Virus record (IMG/VR): IMGVR_UViG_3300033145_000191
Span: 1-63,965 of that record
Source: a virus
DNA length: 63,965 nucleotides
Direction: 5' to 3' (one strand)
Positions 32,758 to 41,847 of the stretch are shown one piece after another. The translations under genes and the position numbers were made by a program. The notes under the pieces are model-generated. The model ran no database searches, was not told the origin of the DNA, and worked only from the letters and a program-made list of their open reading frames with translations. Numbering within the stretch: the stretch's first letter is position 1; the number at the start of each line of letters is the position of its first letter.

Positions 32758-32955
32758 CTATACTCCTAATTTTAGTTGGCCATAAGTCCACAGGCCAACG
32801 GATTCTAAAATTACTAAGCTAGAACTTTGCACGACATTAACACCGATGAACTTGTGTTCTGGAAGCTTGATGATTAAAGTATCTCCTTGTTCAAAGGCAC
32901 ATCGTAAGGCTTCTCTAGAGCCATCTGACAATTTATCCAGGGTTTGACGTATCAT
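32758..32955 (-). CDS. Small protein of unknown function (65 aa)
   Basis: Begins MIRQTLDKLSDGSREALRCA and overlaps the 3' end of the primase-helicase gene by 23 bases. The second half is strand-rich (DTLIIKLPEHKFIGVNVVQS). No family recognised. Translational coupling to the primase gene is likely. Confidence 0.55.
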   Translation of the reverse strand: MIRQTLDKLSDGSREALRCAFEQGDTLIIKLPEHKFIGVNVVQSSSLVILESVGLWTYGQLKLGV

Positions 32956-35647
32956 CTTTAACCCTTTCTAAATAGTTAGCCCTAGCTACAAATTTAGTTC
33001 CAATATGTTCTTCATCAATAGCATTACCGTGCCATGTTATATTACCGATGTAAAATTGACCGTCTGCATGAATTCTTGCTTTGGGATATTGTGGTGGTAA
33101 TTCTCTACCAACACGAATCTTAGTCCATTTTGGAACGTCATTAACATCAAGCCATTTAAGAAATTCAGTATGAAAATCACTGAATTTAATAGATATACCA
33201 TTATAATATTCACATTTTTCGCTAATGAAAAGTTCTAATTGTGTTTGATTAAATTGTTGTGCTGTTACTTTATCCTCAGTCTCAATTACTGGAACATTAA
33301 GCCTGTCATTTGATCTTGGAATTTCAAGTTTTAAGATGTCACCAAGTAAATGTGGGGCTTCTTTTTCAAGCAATGGGATAATATCTTTTTTAGGTATTTG
33401 TGTCAAAGGGTCAAGTAGTTCGACATAAGACATGGTGATTCTAGTATCACCTGTAAATATTGGACATGCTTGATGATTATTAGCGCATTGAATCCAGTGT
33501 GTTGTATTGGGTATATGGTAAGGTGTTTTACCTTTACAATGAATAAGAAGGTCGCGTGATGTGACCCAATCTTTAATTCTATCATAAGCTGAACTAGATT
33601 TTGCTAAATTCGTTTCCTCAACAACACAGATGATTGCACCCTCAAGTTCGCCATTGAATCCGGCCTGTGAAATAAGAGCAGCATCTGCTCGCTTATATCC
33701 TTTTGTAAGCAATAATGATAAAGCTTCATGGAAAATAGACTTACCACTATTCTGTGGGCCATAGAAGAAAAGATATGGCAAAGGTTCAGTTGGCTCTTGG
33801 AATAATGACGCTACCCAAATCTTCAAATAGTCAGCACCATTCAAGACACCATTAGCTTTGGCCCAACCATTATTAATGATTGCGTCATCAAGACCCTTAC
33901 CGCAATGTTGAAATATCTTATCCCATGTGGGATAGATATAAGTATCAAGGTGTCTTTCTGGTAGAAACTTTAATTGTGCAGCATTCCTATTCCATTCACG
34001 GTCACCAGGATATTCTGGTTGAAATGGCTTGTTGACAACTCGCCAAGCCTTAAAGACACTAGAACCAAGAATACCGATTGTTTCTTTATTAGTATAGCCA
34101 AGACTTTGTAGTGCAATCTTCAAGTGTGTAAGTGGTTCAAGACGCCATTTGTTATCTGATTTTAACATCCAACCATAATCCTCATTAGACTCTGTAACTA
34201 GATGTCTAACGAGGTCGTCATAATTTCCTAAATCTGTTTCTGTGGGTGTGGATACTTGAGCATTGAAGATACGTGTCCATTTATCTTTTTTAATTAACCA
34301 TCCCTGCATTTCATCTGCAGAGTCATGACCGTCATACATAACTTCAATTATTAATCGACCATCCTTATGTTGCTTAAGAATACATCGTCTACTGCGGAGT
34401 GCAGTTGCGACTTTCATTGTAACACCTAAGAGTGCCGCTGCCTTAATAGCTATCTCGGCCTCACGAAATACAAAACCGCCGGATGGATCTTCTAATCCGC
34501 CGAAAGCACGGCATGCTGTGGAGATATCTGGCTCCCGATTAAGGAAGCATCGCGTCCACCCCGCGCCGTCTTGCTCCCAAGACGCATGTTCAGACACACC
34601 CGGCGTATAACGACGAATTGCCCATGCACCTTTACGCATAGGAAATGCAAAACAATTCTGTTCATTAACCATTGTAGCCGGTGAAGAAGTTTCAAAATAA
34701 CCTTTGTAGCCAAGTTCCTTGTGTGCAGCCTGTAAGTGTGTTGTGTGAGTAACAAGCATGTGGTGGTCAGTGTCCCACCACCATAATACATTGGAGTCTT
34801 TTAAGAACTCAATTAATTTTTTATGTTCATCATCTAATTGCACATGAACATATTGTCCGCATAATTCTTCAAAAACATCCATGCTATTTTTATCTTTTAG
34901 GTTCTGTGGAAGATTTTTACGTCGTTTGCCAGTAATAACTTTAACATGGTCTCTCCAATTTGGTGGAATTGATTTAAGAATCCCACCTTGTTTCACTAAT
35001 ATAAGACCATCTGTGCCACGCATCCTACGTGCCCATACCCACATATTACCACCACAAATATCTACTTTACTCTGGAAATTGTAACCAGTTAAAGCAGTCA
35101 TGGTTCCAAGTATCGAGCGTGCGAGTGCTGCGTGTTCATTGTGATTAGCTGTATGCACATCATCAAGCATCACGTATAGGTGTAAACCCTTGCCAGAAGT
35201 TGATTTACGAATCGTTATCCATTCTATTTTAACAGCAGCAGTTTTTACATCTTCAAGTTCTTCATTTGTCAATTTATTTTCATTCTTATCAGAATGACCA
35301 ATTATTGCATCAAAATCAAATGCAACCCATTGGCTACATCGTTTCTGCCAATTCCACCCAGTCATTCCAATAGCTTCTACATGGGCCGCTAAGTCAAACC
35401 TGATTATGGAATCTTCAAATTCAGGGTCAGAGAATGCTTTGTATGGAATTCTAAAAGATTTCCATGTCGTCTGACCATCTGACCAACCATGCCATTTACG
35501 ACCTTGATATGTGCCATCTATACGCTCACCCGCGTCTTGTGCGACATTAACCTGACACTCCATACCAAGATGGTATAATCGTGCCAGATCCGAATGGGTG
35601 CTTGCGATTAAGAATCGTTCAATAGCTTTTGTTTTAGTTGGTTGCAT
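32933..35647 (-). CDS. Primase-helicase: AEP primase-polymerase plus SF3 helicase
   Basis: 904 aa. The N-terminal AEP primase domain has WVAFDFDAIIGH (first two Asp, near 108), KSTSGKGLHLYV (the S-x-H-type motif, near 150) and SKVDICGG (third Asp). The C-terminal helicase has LFFYGPQNSGKS (Walker A, near 620), GAIICVVEETN (Walker B) and THWIQCANNHQ (motif C). It primes and unwinds DNA at the replication fork. The ATG at 35647 has GGAG 6 bases upstream; a TTG at 35659 is in frame but less likely. First gene of the minus-strand operon. Confidence 0.88.
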   Translation of the reverse strand: MQPTKTKAIERFLIASTHSDLARLYHLGMECQVNVAQDAGERIDGTYQGRKWHGWSDGQTTWKSFRIPYKAFSDPEFEDSIIRFDLAAHVEAIGMTGWNWQKRCSQWVAFDFDAIIGHSDKNENKLTNEELEDVKTAAVKIEWITIRKSTSGKGLHLYVMLDDVHTANHNEHAALARSILGTMTALTGYNFQSKVDICGGNMWVWARRMRGTDGLILVKQGGILKSIPPNWRDHVKVITGKRRKNLPQNLKDKNSMDVFEELCGQYVHVQLDDEHKKLIEFLKDSNVLWWWDTDHHMLVTHTTHLQAAHKELGYKGYFETSSPATMVNEQNCFAFPMRKGAWAIRRYTPGVSEHASWEQDGAGWTRCFLNREPDISTACRAFGGLEDPSGGFVFREAEIAIKAAALLGVTMKVATALRSRRCILKQHKDGRLIIEVMYDGHDSADEMQGWLIKKDKWTRIFNAQVSTPTETDLGNYDDLVRHLVTESNEDYGWMLKSDNKWRLEPLTHLKIALQSLGYTNKETIGILGSSVFKAWRVVNKPFQPEYPGDREWNRNAAQLKFLPERHLDTYIYPTWDKIFQHCGKGLDDAIINNGWAKANGVLNGADYLKIWVASLFQEPTEPLPYLFFYGPQNSGKSIFHEALSLLLTKGYKRADAALISQAGFNGELEGAIICVVEETNLAKSSSAYDRIKDWVTSRDLLIHCKGKTPYHIPNTTHWIQCANNHQACPIFTGDTRITMSYVELLDPLTQIPKKDIIPLLEKEAPHLLGDILKLEIPRSNDRLNVPVIETEDKVTAQQFNQTQLELFISEKCEYYNGISIKFSDFHTEFLKWLDVNDVPKWTKIRVGRELPPQYPKARIHADGQFYIGNITWHGNAIDEEHIGTKFVARANYLERVKDDTSNPG

Positions 35648-36073
35648 ATGATTCTCCAAATCTCATAGATTCGATTAAAATCAAATCATTTTTAAGTATT
35701 GGCTAAATTATCCCGTCAATACTCTTTACGTGATATACAAGAAACTTTTAAGACAATTTTTAAGTCGTTTTGTGGCAAAGACTTACGACAATTCATACTG
35801 TCTTATTCTCAGTTTGCAGCATAGAATGACAGATAAAAAATAGAAAACTACACAGCGAATTAGACTCGAAATAGTCAGTAAAACGGTATCCATTAATACA
35901 CTATACGCCGAAAATATATTTATTTTCTTCTTAAAAAATCACCCCAAATCCCGTAAAGACTTATATCGTGCCGACATTCATTTCGGGTGCGGCAAGGCCG
36001 AATGATAATCGAATCGCTCGTTGATTTGATTATTTCGGCGATTTCAAATCTTTTTATGGAAAGGGGTATGCGT
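35648..36073. promoter_or_regulatory. Divergent control region between primase and ParB-like operons
   Basis: About 425 AT-rich bases without a convincing gene. On the minus strand at 35787-35758 lies CGTAAGTCTTTGCC followed 8 bases on by ACTTAAAA, a near copy of the elements at 976 and 1112. The plus-strand element at 35930-35958 matches the one before the virion operon. AATCAAATCATTT at 35679 recurs at 48169, upstream of another operon. Likely promoters in both directions with shared regulation. Confidence 0.65.
35930..35958 (+). promoter_or_regulatory. Conserved two-part upstream element, copy 2 (before the ParB-like operon)
   Basis: CTTAAAAAATCA, four bases, AAATCCCGTAAAG, then ACTTATAT. 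It is identical in its 25 defined bases and spacing to 2376-2404, and lies 115 bases before the ParB-like start. Confidence 0.65.
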
Positions 36074-37138
36074 ATGTCAGAGGCATCGACAGAAGAAGCA
36101 GTAGTCGAGCAGGAAAAAGTCCAGTTGGGACTCCAAACGGTTTCGATTTCGGAAATCAGGGAGAACCCGGTGGCACTTCGCACAGTGAACACTGAGTCTG
36201 AGAGTTATCTCGGAATCGTGGCATCCATTCGTGAGAAGGGATTTATGGGGGCTATCTGCGTTCGACCGCAGGTTGCTGAAGATGGCAGCCGTTACTTCGA
36301 GCTTGTTGATGGTCTCCATCGTTTTGCTGCGGCTAAAGATGCCGGGCTGACGGAAATCAACGTGGATGTCAAGAATCTGAACGATGATCAGACGCTTGAG
36401 GCACAGATTATGGCCAACATCCACAAGGTCGAGACAAAGCCGGTTGAGTATTCGCAACAGTTGAAGCGAATCCTGATTCGGAATCCTCTCATGGCTGAAG
36501 GTGAACTCGCCAAGAAGCTCGGCAAGTCTCCGCAGTGGATTAAGGAGCGTCTCGGTCTCAATCGTATCGACAATGAAGTTATTGTCGAGCTTATCAATGA
36601 GGGCCAAATCAATCTCACGAATGCTTATGCCCTCGCCAAGCTTCCGGCGGAAGAAATGGCAGATTTCTCCGACCGCGCTATGACACTTGACCCCAAGGAG
36701 TTTGTCCCGCAGGTCAATGCCCGCGCAAAGGAAATCCGCGATGCAAAACGTGCTGGTAAGGATGCCGGTCCCGCCGAGTTTGTGCCTGTTGCATTTATGC
36801 AGAAGATTGGCGCAATCAAGGACGAGCTTGAGAATGGTAGTATTGCAGAAGTTCTAATTCCTGAATCCGGAGCCAAAACGGCCGCAGACGGATTCAAGTT
36901 GGCCATTAATTGGATTCTTCATCTTGACCCAAAGTCGGTAGAAGCACAGAAGGCCAAGGATGAGGAACGTCAGGCACAGCGTAAGGCCGCAAAGAAGATC
37001 AGAACTGTCGAGAAAGCAGAGAAGAAGGCTGCCGACGACAAGGCAAAGGCTGAAAAGTCAGCAAAACTTGCCGAGGAAGCAAAGGAAGCTGCTGCAAAAG
37101 AAGCTTCTGAAGGAGATACACCTCCGGCTGCCGAGTAG
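36074..37138 (+). CDS. ParB/Srx-domain DNA-binding protein 1
   Basis: 354 aa from ATG 36074, 7 bases after AAGGGG; the frame is open further upstream without a site. The N-terminal ParB-like domain has SISEIRENPVALR, ELVDGLHRFAAAKDAGL and ANIHKVETKPVEYS. A helix-turn-helix follows (GELAKKLGKSPQWIKERLGL). The C-terminal about 70 residues are a Lys/Ala/Glu coil. Such phage proteins act in partition, replication or transcription control. Codons are GC-rich (33 G/C of 60 bases at 36121-36180), suggesting high expression. Confidence 0.8.
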   Translation: MSEASTEEAVVEQEKVQLGLQTVSISEIRENPVALRTVNTESESYLGIVASIREKGFMGAICVRPQVAEDGSRYFELVDGLHRFAAAKDAGLTEINVDVKNLNDDQTLEAQIMANIHKVETKPVEYSQQLKRILIRNPLMAEGELAKKLGKSPQWIKERLGLNRIDNEVIVELINEGQINLTNAYALAKLPAEEMADFSDRAMTLDPKEFVPQVNARAKEIRDAKRAGKDAGPAEFVPVAFMQKIGAIKDELENGSIAEVLIPESGAKTAADGFKLAINWILHLDPKSVEAQKAKDEERQAQRKAAKKIRTVEKAEKKAADDKAKAEKSAKLAEEAKEAAAKEASEGDTPPAAE

Positions 37139-37165
37139 ATTTTAATAATCTGCTCACCAACCAAA

Positions 37166-37298
37166 GGTCCGGGCTAAACGGTAGAGCTTACTGACTGTCT
37201 AAAGCTGATACTAATTAATAATTTTTATTAGGTAATAGGAAATAGGTAAGGCGTTAGCCGATTTAATCGGGACTATACGATATTCCGTGGCCCGGACC
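37166..37298 (+). ncRNA. Candidate structured RNA between the ParB-like gene and the next gene
   Basis: GGTCCGGGC (37166-37174) pairs perfectly with GCCCGGACC (37290-37298). Just inside, ACGG can pair with CCGT. The interior has smaller hairpins (AGCTT/AAGCT, TAATAA/TTATTA, CCGAT/ATCGG). Together these make a closed, multi-branched fold of 133 bases. It lies in a 190-base intergenic gap and ends about 30 bases before the next ATG, so it may be a leader element or a processed RNA. Confidence 0.5.
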
Positions 37299-37328
37299 AT
37301 TTTACTAACATGAATAGAGAGGACAAAC

Positions 37329-38036
37329 ATGACAGAAGATAAGAATCTTCCAACGACCACAGAGAGTTTCGTGCCAGCAACTATTGACCAGCTTAGCGAG
37401 GCATTACCCGCATCGATACATGACGACAGTGAGTTTACTGCTGCAGTAGCTACTGGTGACTTTCTTCCTCGTCTCCAGCTTATGACAGCCAATTCCGAGA
37501 AATGCAGTGATGGTTCATTTCCAATTAATCATTATGCTTTGGTTAGTGGTCAGAATCATGATGATCTTGGAGATTCTGTTGTTGTGGCTGTTCTTGACTG
37601 GTCTCCGAAAGCCATCGAAATGGGTGGTGATGTTGTTATCACAGTCTACAAACAGGATGATCCTGAGTTCGAGCGTATAGCAGCAAAATCAACTCAGAAA
37701 GATTCCGGCTGCATGTTTGGAATCGAATTCCTTGTATGGATTCCAGAAACTGGTATCCAGCGATTTGCTACTTTCTTCATGGGTAGTAAGTCGTCCCGTC
37801 GTGAAGCTCCTAATGTTAAGGCGCAGATGCATAAGTTGTGTAAGTTGGTAGCTCAGAAAATTGAGACACGAAAATACACATGGTTTGCGCCGAAGGCAGA
37901 ACAGTGTTCCGATGAAGTAGTATTGCCCCCGATTACCGAAATCCAGAAGCAGGTTGAGAAATTCCGCAACCCGCCGAAGCCGGAAATCGAAGTTGCACCC
38001 GAAGCTGATGCCGAAGAAGAAGGACGTGCACGGTAG
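37329..38036 (+). CDS. Abundant-type replication-module protein, possible ssDNA-binding protein (235 aa)
   Basis: Begins MTEDKNLPTTTESFVPATID. The core FLPRLQLMTANSEKCSDGSF, VVVAVLDWSPKAIEMGGDVV and FLVWIPETGIQRFATFFMGS is beta-rich, and the end is Pro-rich then acidic (EVAPEADAEEEGRAR). An OB-like core with an acidic tail directly after a ParB-like gene would suit a phage SSB, but no signature proves it. Expression is probably high given its own strong hairpin terminator. Confidence 0.5.
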   Translation: MTEDKNLPTTTESFVPATIDQLSEALPASIHDDSEFTAAVATGDFLPRLQLMTANSEKCSDGSFPINHYALVSGQNHDDLGDSVVVAVLDWSPKAIEMGGDVVITVYKQDDPEFERIAAKSTQKDSGCMFGIEFLVWIPETGIQRFATFFMGSKSSRREAPNVKAQMHKLCKLVAQKIETRKYTWFAPKAEQCSDEVVLPPITEIQKQVEKFRNPPKPEIEVAPEADAEEEGRAR

Positions 38037-38052
38037 CAACGTAGAGGTTGTG

Positions 38053-38097
38053 GGGTGGGTGAGTCGCAAGTGTGCGGCCACCCACCCGTCTTATCTA
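38053..38097 (+). terminator. Branched hairpin terminator
   Basis: GGGTGGGTG (38053-38061) pairs with CACCCACCC (38089-38097), with an inner CGCA/TGCG stem. It starts 17 bases after the preceding stop and is followed by GTCTTATCT. Partial or intrinsic terminator. Confidence 0.7.
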
Positions 38098-38110
38098 TTA
38101 GGGGGTAGTT

Positions 38111-38620
38111 ATGCAATTTGCAGTAGCACCAATCTCAATGACAAAGCCAGACTGGACACAATACCAACGATTATATCGTGAAGTGTGTGATGAAAGTCCA
38201 ACTGGGGGCTTAGATAGTCACAATATGAGTCTTGATGCACCAGCTGCATTTCTCTCGACGCTTGATTTTAAAAATCAACCACATAGTAATATGCGGAATC
38301 CTAATAAGTCTTTTGGGCATGTTCATATTGGATTTGGTATTGTATGTGATAGAGATTTTCTAATTAACTTTATAAAATATACAGACATTAATACATTAAT
38401 AAAAGAACAAGGTCGTTTAGTATTTATTATTGCTACAGGGAATATGGAGCAATGGCGCAAGTATGTTGTGTCTGCGTGTGCACGAAATAGTAATAAGGAT
38501 TCACGCGCTATGGGTTCTATAATTTATCAATATTTAACTCGTGGCGGGTTTAAAGATTTATGGTATCAATATACAATAAAAACACAATCTGATAAGACAA
38601 TTATACTGGAGAGAAAATGA
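38111..38620 (+). CDS. Protein of unknown function (169 aa)
   Basis: Begins MQFAVAPISMTKPDWTQYQR after TAGGGGG. It is an alpha/beta protein with SFGHVHIGFGIVCDRDFLIN and GRLVFIIATGNMEQWRKYVV. I recognise no family. It overlaps the helicase gene by 4 bases, so the two are co-translated. Confidence 0.6.
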   Translation: MQFAVAPISMTKPDWTQYQRLYREVCDESPTGGLDSHNMSLDAPAAFLSTLDFKNQPHSNMRNPNKSFGHVHIGFGIVCDRDFLINFIKYTDINTLIKEQGRLVFIIATGNMEQWRKYVVSACARNSNKDSRAMGSIIYQYLTRGGFKDLWYQYTIKTQSDKTIILERK

Positions 38621-40605
38621 TAGAACCCCGTAAAATAAAAGTCAAAGTGGGCAGATGGTTAGTGCCATTAACTTTAATTCCAGATAAGCCTGGAACCCTC
38701 GTTGCAAAGTTTCCATTCAATAGGCCGCTGATGGCAGAAATCAAGTCAATGCAAGGTGCTCATTGGCATGGTTACGACGATGAGAACCCTCGTAAGATTT
38801 GGACAATCAGTGACTCACCGCGTAATGATTTTCAATTGCAGTATCTTGAAGGTAAAAATCCATATGCTCATTATGAGCAACCTCTAATTGAAGTAACAAC
38901 TAACAGGCCGTTAAGAGAACATCAACTTGAAATGAAAGCCACCATTCTAACATATAGGCAATGCTTATGTGCCTATGAAATGGGAACTGGAAAAACACTT
39001 GCGGCTTTTGAAGCAATGGAAGATGCAGGAATTGATAATCCAACTGACTTGTGGTATGTGGGTCCAAGAGCCGGTGTAATAGCAGTAGCACGGGAAATTG
39101 TGAAATGGGATTTGAAAATCAGACCGCAGATGTTTACTTATGAAGCATTAAAAAAGCGGATGAGGAATTGGCCAGAAGATAATATTATTCCTAAAGCCGT
39201 TATTTTTGATGAATCTTCTAAAATTAAAACACCAACGTCACAAAGGTCTCAAGCGGCAATGAAATTAGCGAACGAGATACGTGAAGCTTACGGATTAAAA
39301 GGTTATATTATAGAAATGACAGGAACGCCAGCACCTAGAACGCCTGAGGATTGGTGGAATCAATGTGAGATAGCGTGTCCTGGATTTCTGAAAGAGGGAA
39401 CACTTGGTAAATTCAAGAGCCGATTATGTATCATTGAGCAGCGTTCATCTATTACTGGTGGTATTTATCCTCATATTGTAACATGGAAGGATGATATACG
39501 CAAGTGTAATGTGTGTGGTATGTTTGCTGATGATGATAATCATAATGTCCAAAAGATGGTAGAGCAAGAAATATATAATAAGCAGATAACTGACAAAGAT
39601 TTGAAGCAGACAGTTTATCATAAGTTTGTGGAATCTAAAGATGAAATCTCTTATCTATTTGAAAGAATGAGGGGATTAGTCAGTGTTAAATTTAAGAAAG
39701 ATTGTCTGGACTTGCCTGAAAAACAGTGGGAGGAAGTCTACTGTGTGCCGACACCAGACATTATCCATGCTGCCAAACTTATTAATGCTCGCTCGACACG
39801 AGCGATTGAGGCTCTTACCCTCTTACGTGAATTGTCAGACGGCTTTCAATATACTAGTGAACCAGTCGGCAAAGAACCGTGTCCTGCTTGCCACGGCACA
39901 GGCACAATGGTCGTTCAAGTGCCTAAATACCCTGTTAACATGTTGGCACCAAATACAGAGATTTCGGAATCGGACTTTGAGGAAAAGGAGGTAGAGTGCG
40001 GATATTGCGGCGGTGAAAAAACAGTTACTAAATTCGCTAGAGGAACAGAGTTTATTAACTGCCCTAAAGACCAACTACTTATTGACGATCTCGATGAACA
40101 CAATGATATTGGAAGGTTTGTCGTGTGGGGTGCATTTACAGCAACTATCGATAGACTTACTTCTATTGTCAATCGACAAGGGTGGTATGTCCTCAGAATT
40201 GATGGGCGAGGGTATCATGGAACGTCTCCAGAAGGCCATGAAACTGATTCAGATGAACTTCTGGACGCAATGGATAAGTCGCATCCAAGATTTGAAGAAC
40301 TTCGAGAAACGTATCCAAGAGTTTGTGTCGTTGGACACCCAGGCTCAGGCGGGATGGCACTTACGTTTACTGCTGCCCCTACTCAAGCCTACTTTTCCAA
40401 TTCATTTAGTGGTGAAGATAGGATGCAGTCGGCTGATCGTGGGCATAGGATGGGGATGGATTTAAATCGTGGCTATACATTAAGAGATTATATCCACTTG
40501 CCATCAGACAAACTTGTCAAGGATAATCTTGACAATAAAATCAGGTTGCAGAACATGTCAATGGGACAAGTTCATGATGCATTCACAAAGCTATTTACGG
40601 AGTAA
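38617..40605 (+). CDS. SNF2/DEAD-like superfamily 2 helicase with zinc knuckles
   Basis: 662 aa. LREHQLEMKATILTY is the Q-like opening, CAYEMGTGKTLAAFEAMED is Walker A (near 125), AVIFDESSKIKTPTSQR is the DEAD-box equivalent (DESS), and IEMTGTPAPRTPEDW is motif III. The second RecA lobe ends with SGEDRMQSADRGHRMG (motif VI). Zinc-binding pairs include CNVCGM (near 292) and a DnaJ-like CPACHGTG...CGYCGGEK (near 425-470). It is an ATP-driven DNA translocase for replication, repair or recombination. Confidence 0.85.
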   Translation: MIEPRKIKVKVGRWLVPLTLIPDKPGTLVAKFPFNRPLMAEIKSMQGAHWHGYDDENPRKIWTISDSPRNDFQLQYLEGKNPYAHYEQPLIEVTTNRPLREHQLEMKATILTYRQCLCAYEMGTGKTLAAFEAMEDAGIDNPTDLWYVGPRAGVIAVAREIVKWDLKIRPQMFTYEALKKRMRNWPEDNIIPKAVIFDESSKIKTPTSQRSQAAMKLANEIREAYGLKGYIIEMTGTPAPRTPEDWWNQCEIACPGFLKEGTLGKFKSRLCIIEQRSSITGGIYPHIVTWKDDIRKCNVCGMFADDDNHNVQKMVEQEIYNKQITDKDLKQTVYHKFVESKDEISYLFERMRGLVSVKFKKDCLDLPEKQWEEVYCVPTPDIIHAAKLINARSTRAIEALTLLRELSDGFQYTSEPVGKEPCPACHGTGTMVVQVPKYPVNMLAPNTEISESDFEEKEVECGYCGGEKTVTKFARGTEFINCPKDQLLIDDLDEHNDIGRFVVWGAFTATIDRLTSIVNRQGWYVLRIDGRGYHGTSPEGHETDSDELLDAMDKSHPRFEELRETYPRVCVVGHPGSGGMALTFTAAPTQAYFSNSFSGEDRMQSADRGHRMGMDLNRGYTLRDYIHLPSDKLVKDNLDNKIRLQNMSMGQVHDAFTKLFTE

Positions 40606-40628
40606 TAATTATTTTGAAAGGGATATAA

Positions 40629-41489
40629 ATGTCACAGGACGAAGCTAGACAACTTACGAATATTCTGCTTGATGATATTCACGCAGATGCAGAGTTCAAT
40701 AGTCGAGGAACTATAGCACCTATTGATGTTGTGGACTTAGCAAAAGATATTGACATTAATGGATTATTACAACCTGTAGTTGTGCGCCCATATAATGAAG
40801 TGGAACAGGCAGAAACAGGTAAAAAGTACCTGCTTATCATGGGTTATCGGCGGCATATGTCATTTCATGTGCTTGGTAGAGAAACGATTCCGGCAATCAT
40901 TCGTGAAGATATTCATGATGAATTAAAGGCTCGTGTTTTGAATCTTTCTGAAAATCTCAAACGGAAAGACCTTACACTGTGGCAGGAAGCAAAAGCATTA
41001 TCAGCATTACATGATCTTGGATTAACGGAACAATCAGTATCAGAAGAAATTGGCATGTCTCGTGGATGGGTGCAGGTAAGATTTATGGTTTTGCGATTAC
41101 CACAGGCTGTGCAGGATGAAGTCAAAGCTGGATTAATTATACAGGCAGATATTCGAGATCTTTATACAGTCTTCAGAAATAATGGTAAAGATGACTGCTT
41201 TGAGGCTGTAAGAAAATTGAAAGAGGCAAAGGCTTCCGGACGAAAAATCAATATTAAGAAGGGCAAGCCTATGAGCAAGCGTGTTCGTAGCCGACCAGAA
41301 ATGTTTGAAATGCAAGAGCATCTGGTTAAGACATTCAAGAAAAATACTGTTGCAACTCGTGTATTGGCATGGTCAGCAGGGGAAATATCAACTTATGAAT
41401 TTTACATTACCGTTCGGTTATATTGTGAAGAACACAATATACCTTATGTTATTCCACAAGGTGCGGAGGATAATAATGAATATATTTGA
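40629..41489 (+). CDS. ParB-like DNA-binding protein 2
   Basis: 286 aa. The ParB N-domain has INGLLQPVVVRPYNEV, LLIMGYRRHMSFHVLG (GxRRxxA-type) and LSENLKRKDLTLWQEA (ENxxRxDL-type). The helix-turn-helix is LTEQSVSEEIGMSRGWVQVR. It is closer to canonical ParB than the protein at 36074. It may bind the repeated palindromes near 62 kb or act as a transcription factor. AAAGGGATATAA precedes the ATG, and its stop is just after the next start. Confidence 0.8.
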   Translation: MSQDEARQLTNILLDDIHADAEFNSRGTIAPIDVVDLAKDIDINGLLQPVVVRPYNEVEQAETGKKYLLIMGYRRHMSFHVLGRETIPAIIREDIHDELKARVLNLSENLKRKDLTLWQEAKALSALHDLGLTEQSVSEEIGMSRGWVQVRFMVLRLPQAVQDEVKAGLIIQADIRDLYTVFRNNGKDDCFEAVRKLKEAKASGRKINIKKGKPMSKRVRSRPEMFEMQEHLVKTFKKNTVATRVLAWSAGEISTYEFYITVRLYCEEHNIPYVIPQGAEDNNEYI

Positions 41490-41844
41490 AAAATTCAAGA
41501 ATATGGTGGCTAAATTAATAAAGTCACCACAGGAAATTCACAAGACACTGACAGATTCACAAATCAATCTGCTGCATTGTGCTATGGGTATTGCCACAGA
41601 AGCAGGAGAGATTGTTACAATCATTAAAGAGCATACCATATATGGCAAGCCTCTTGATACAGTTGAACTTGTAAAGGAATGTGGCGATGAATTATGGTAT
41701 CTGCAAGGAGTTCTCAATGAAATTAAAGTATCCATTGAGACCGCCATGGAACATAATATGGTGAAGTTAGCAGAACGTTATGGTCAGAATTATGAATACA
41801 CTGACCAAAAGGCCACTGATAAGGTTGATCAATCAGGAGAGTGA
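41476..41844 (+). CDS. MazG-like NTP pyrophosphohydrolase
   Basis: 122 aa starting MNIFEKFKNMVAKLIKSPQE at the ATG 6 bases after GGAGG. GIATEAGEIVTIIKEHTIYG then LVKECGDELWYLQGV matches the ExxE...ExxD metal-binding helices of all-alpha NTP pyrophosphatases. It would hydrolyse NTPs or dNTPs, or lower alarmone levels, during infection. Overlaps the ParB-like gene by 14 bases. Confidence 0.75.
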   Translation: MNIFEKFKNMVAKLIKSPQEIHKTLTDSQINLLHCAMGIATEAGEIVTIIKEHTIYGKPLDTVELVKECGDELWYLQGVLNEIKVSIETAMEHNMVKLAERYGQNYEYTDQKATDKVDQSGE

Positions 41845-41847
41845 TTA

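Noticed and set aside
37166-37298. tRNA or tRNA with an intron
   Set aside because: The acceptor-like stem and a GGTAGAGC are present, but there is no TTCRA T-loop in place, no linker at positions 8-9 and no 5-bp anticodon stem with a 7-base loop.
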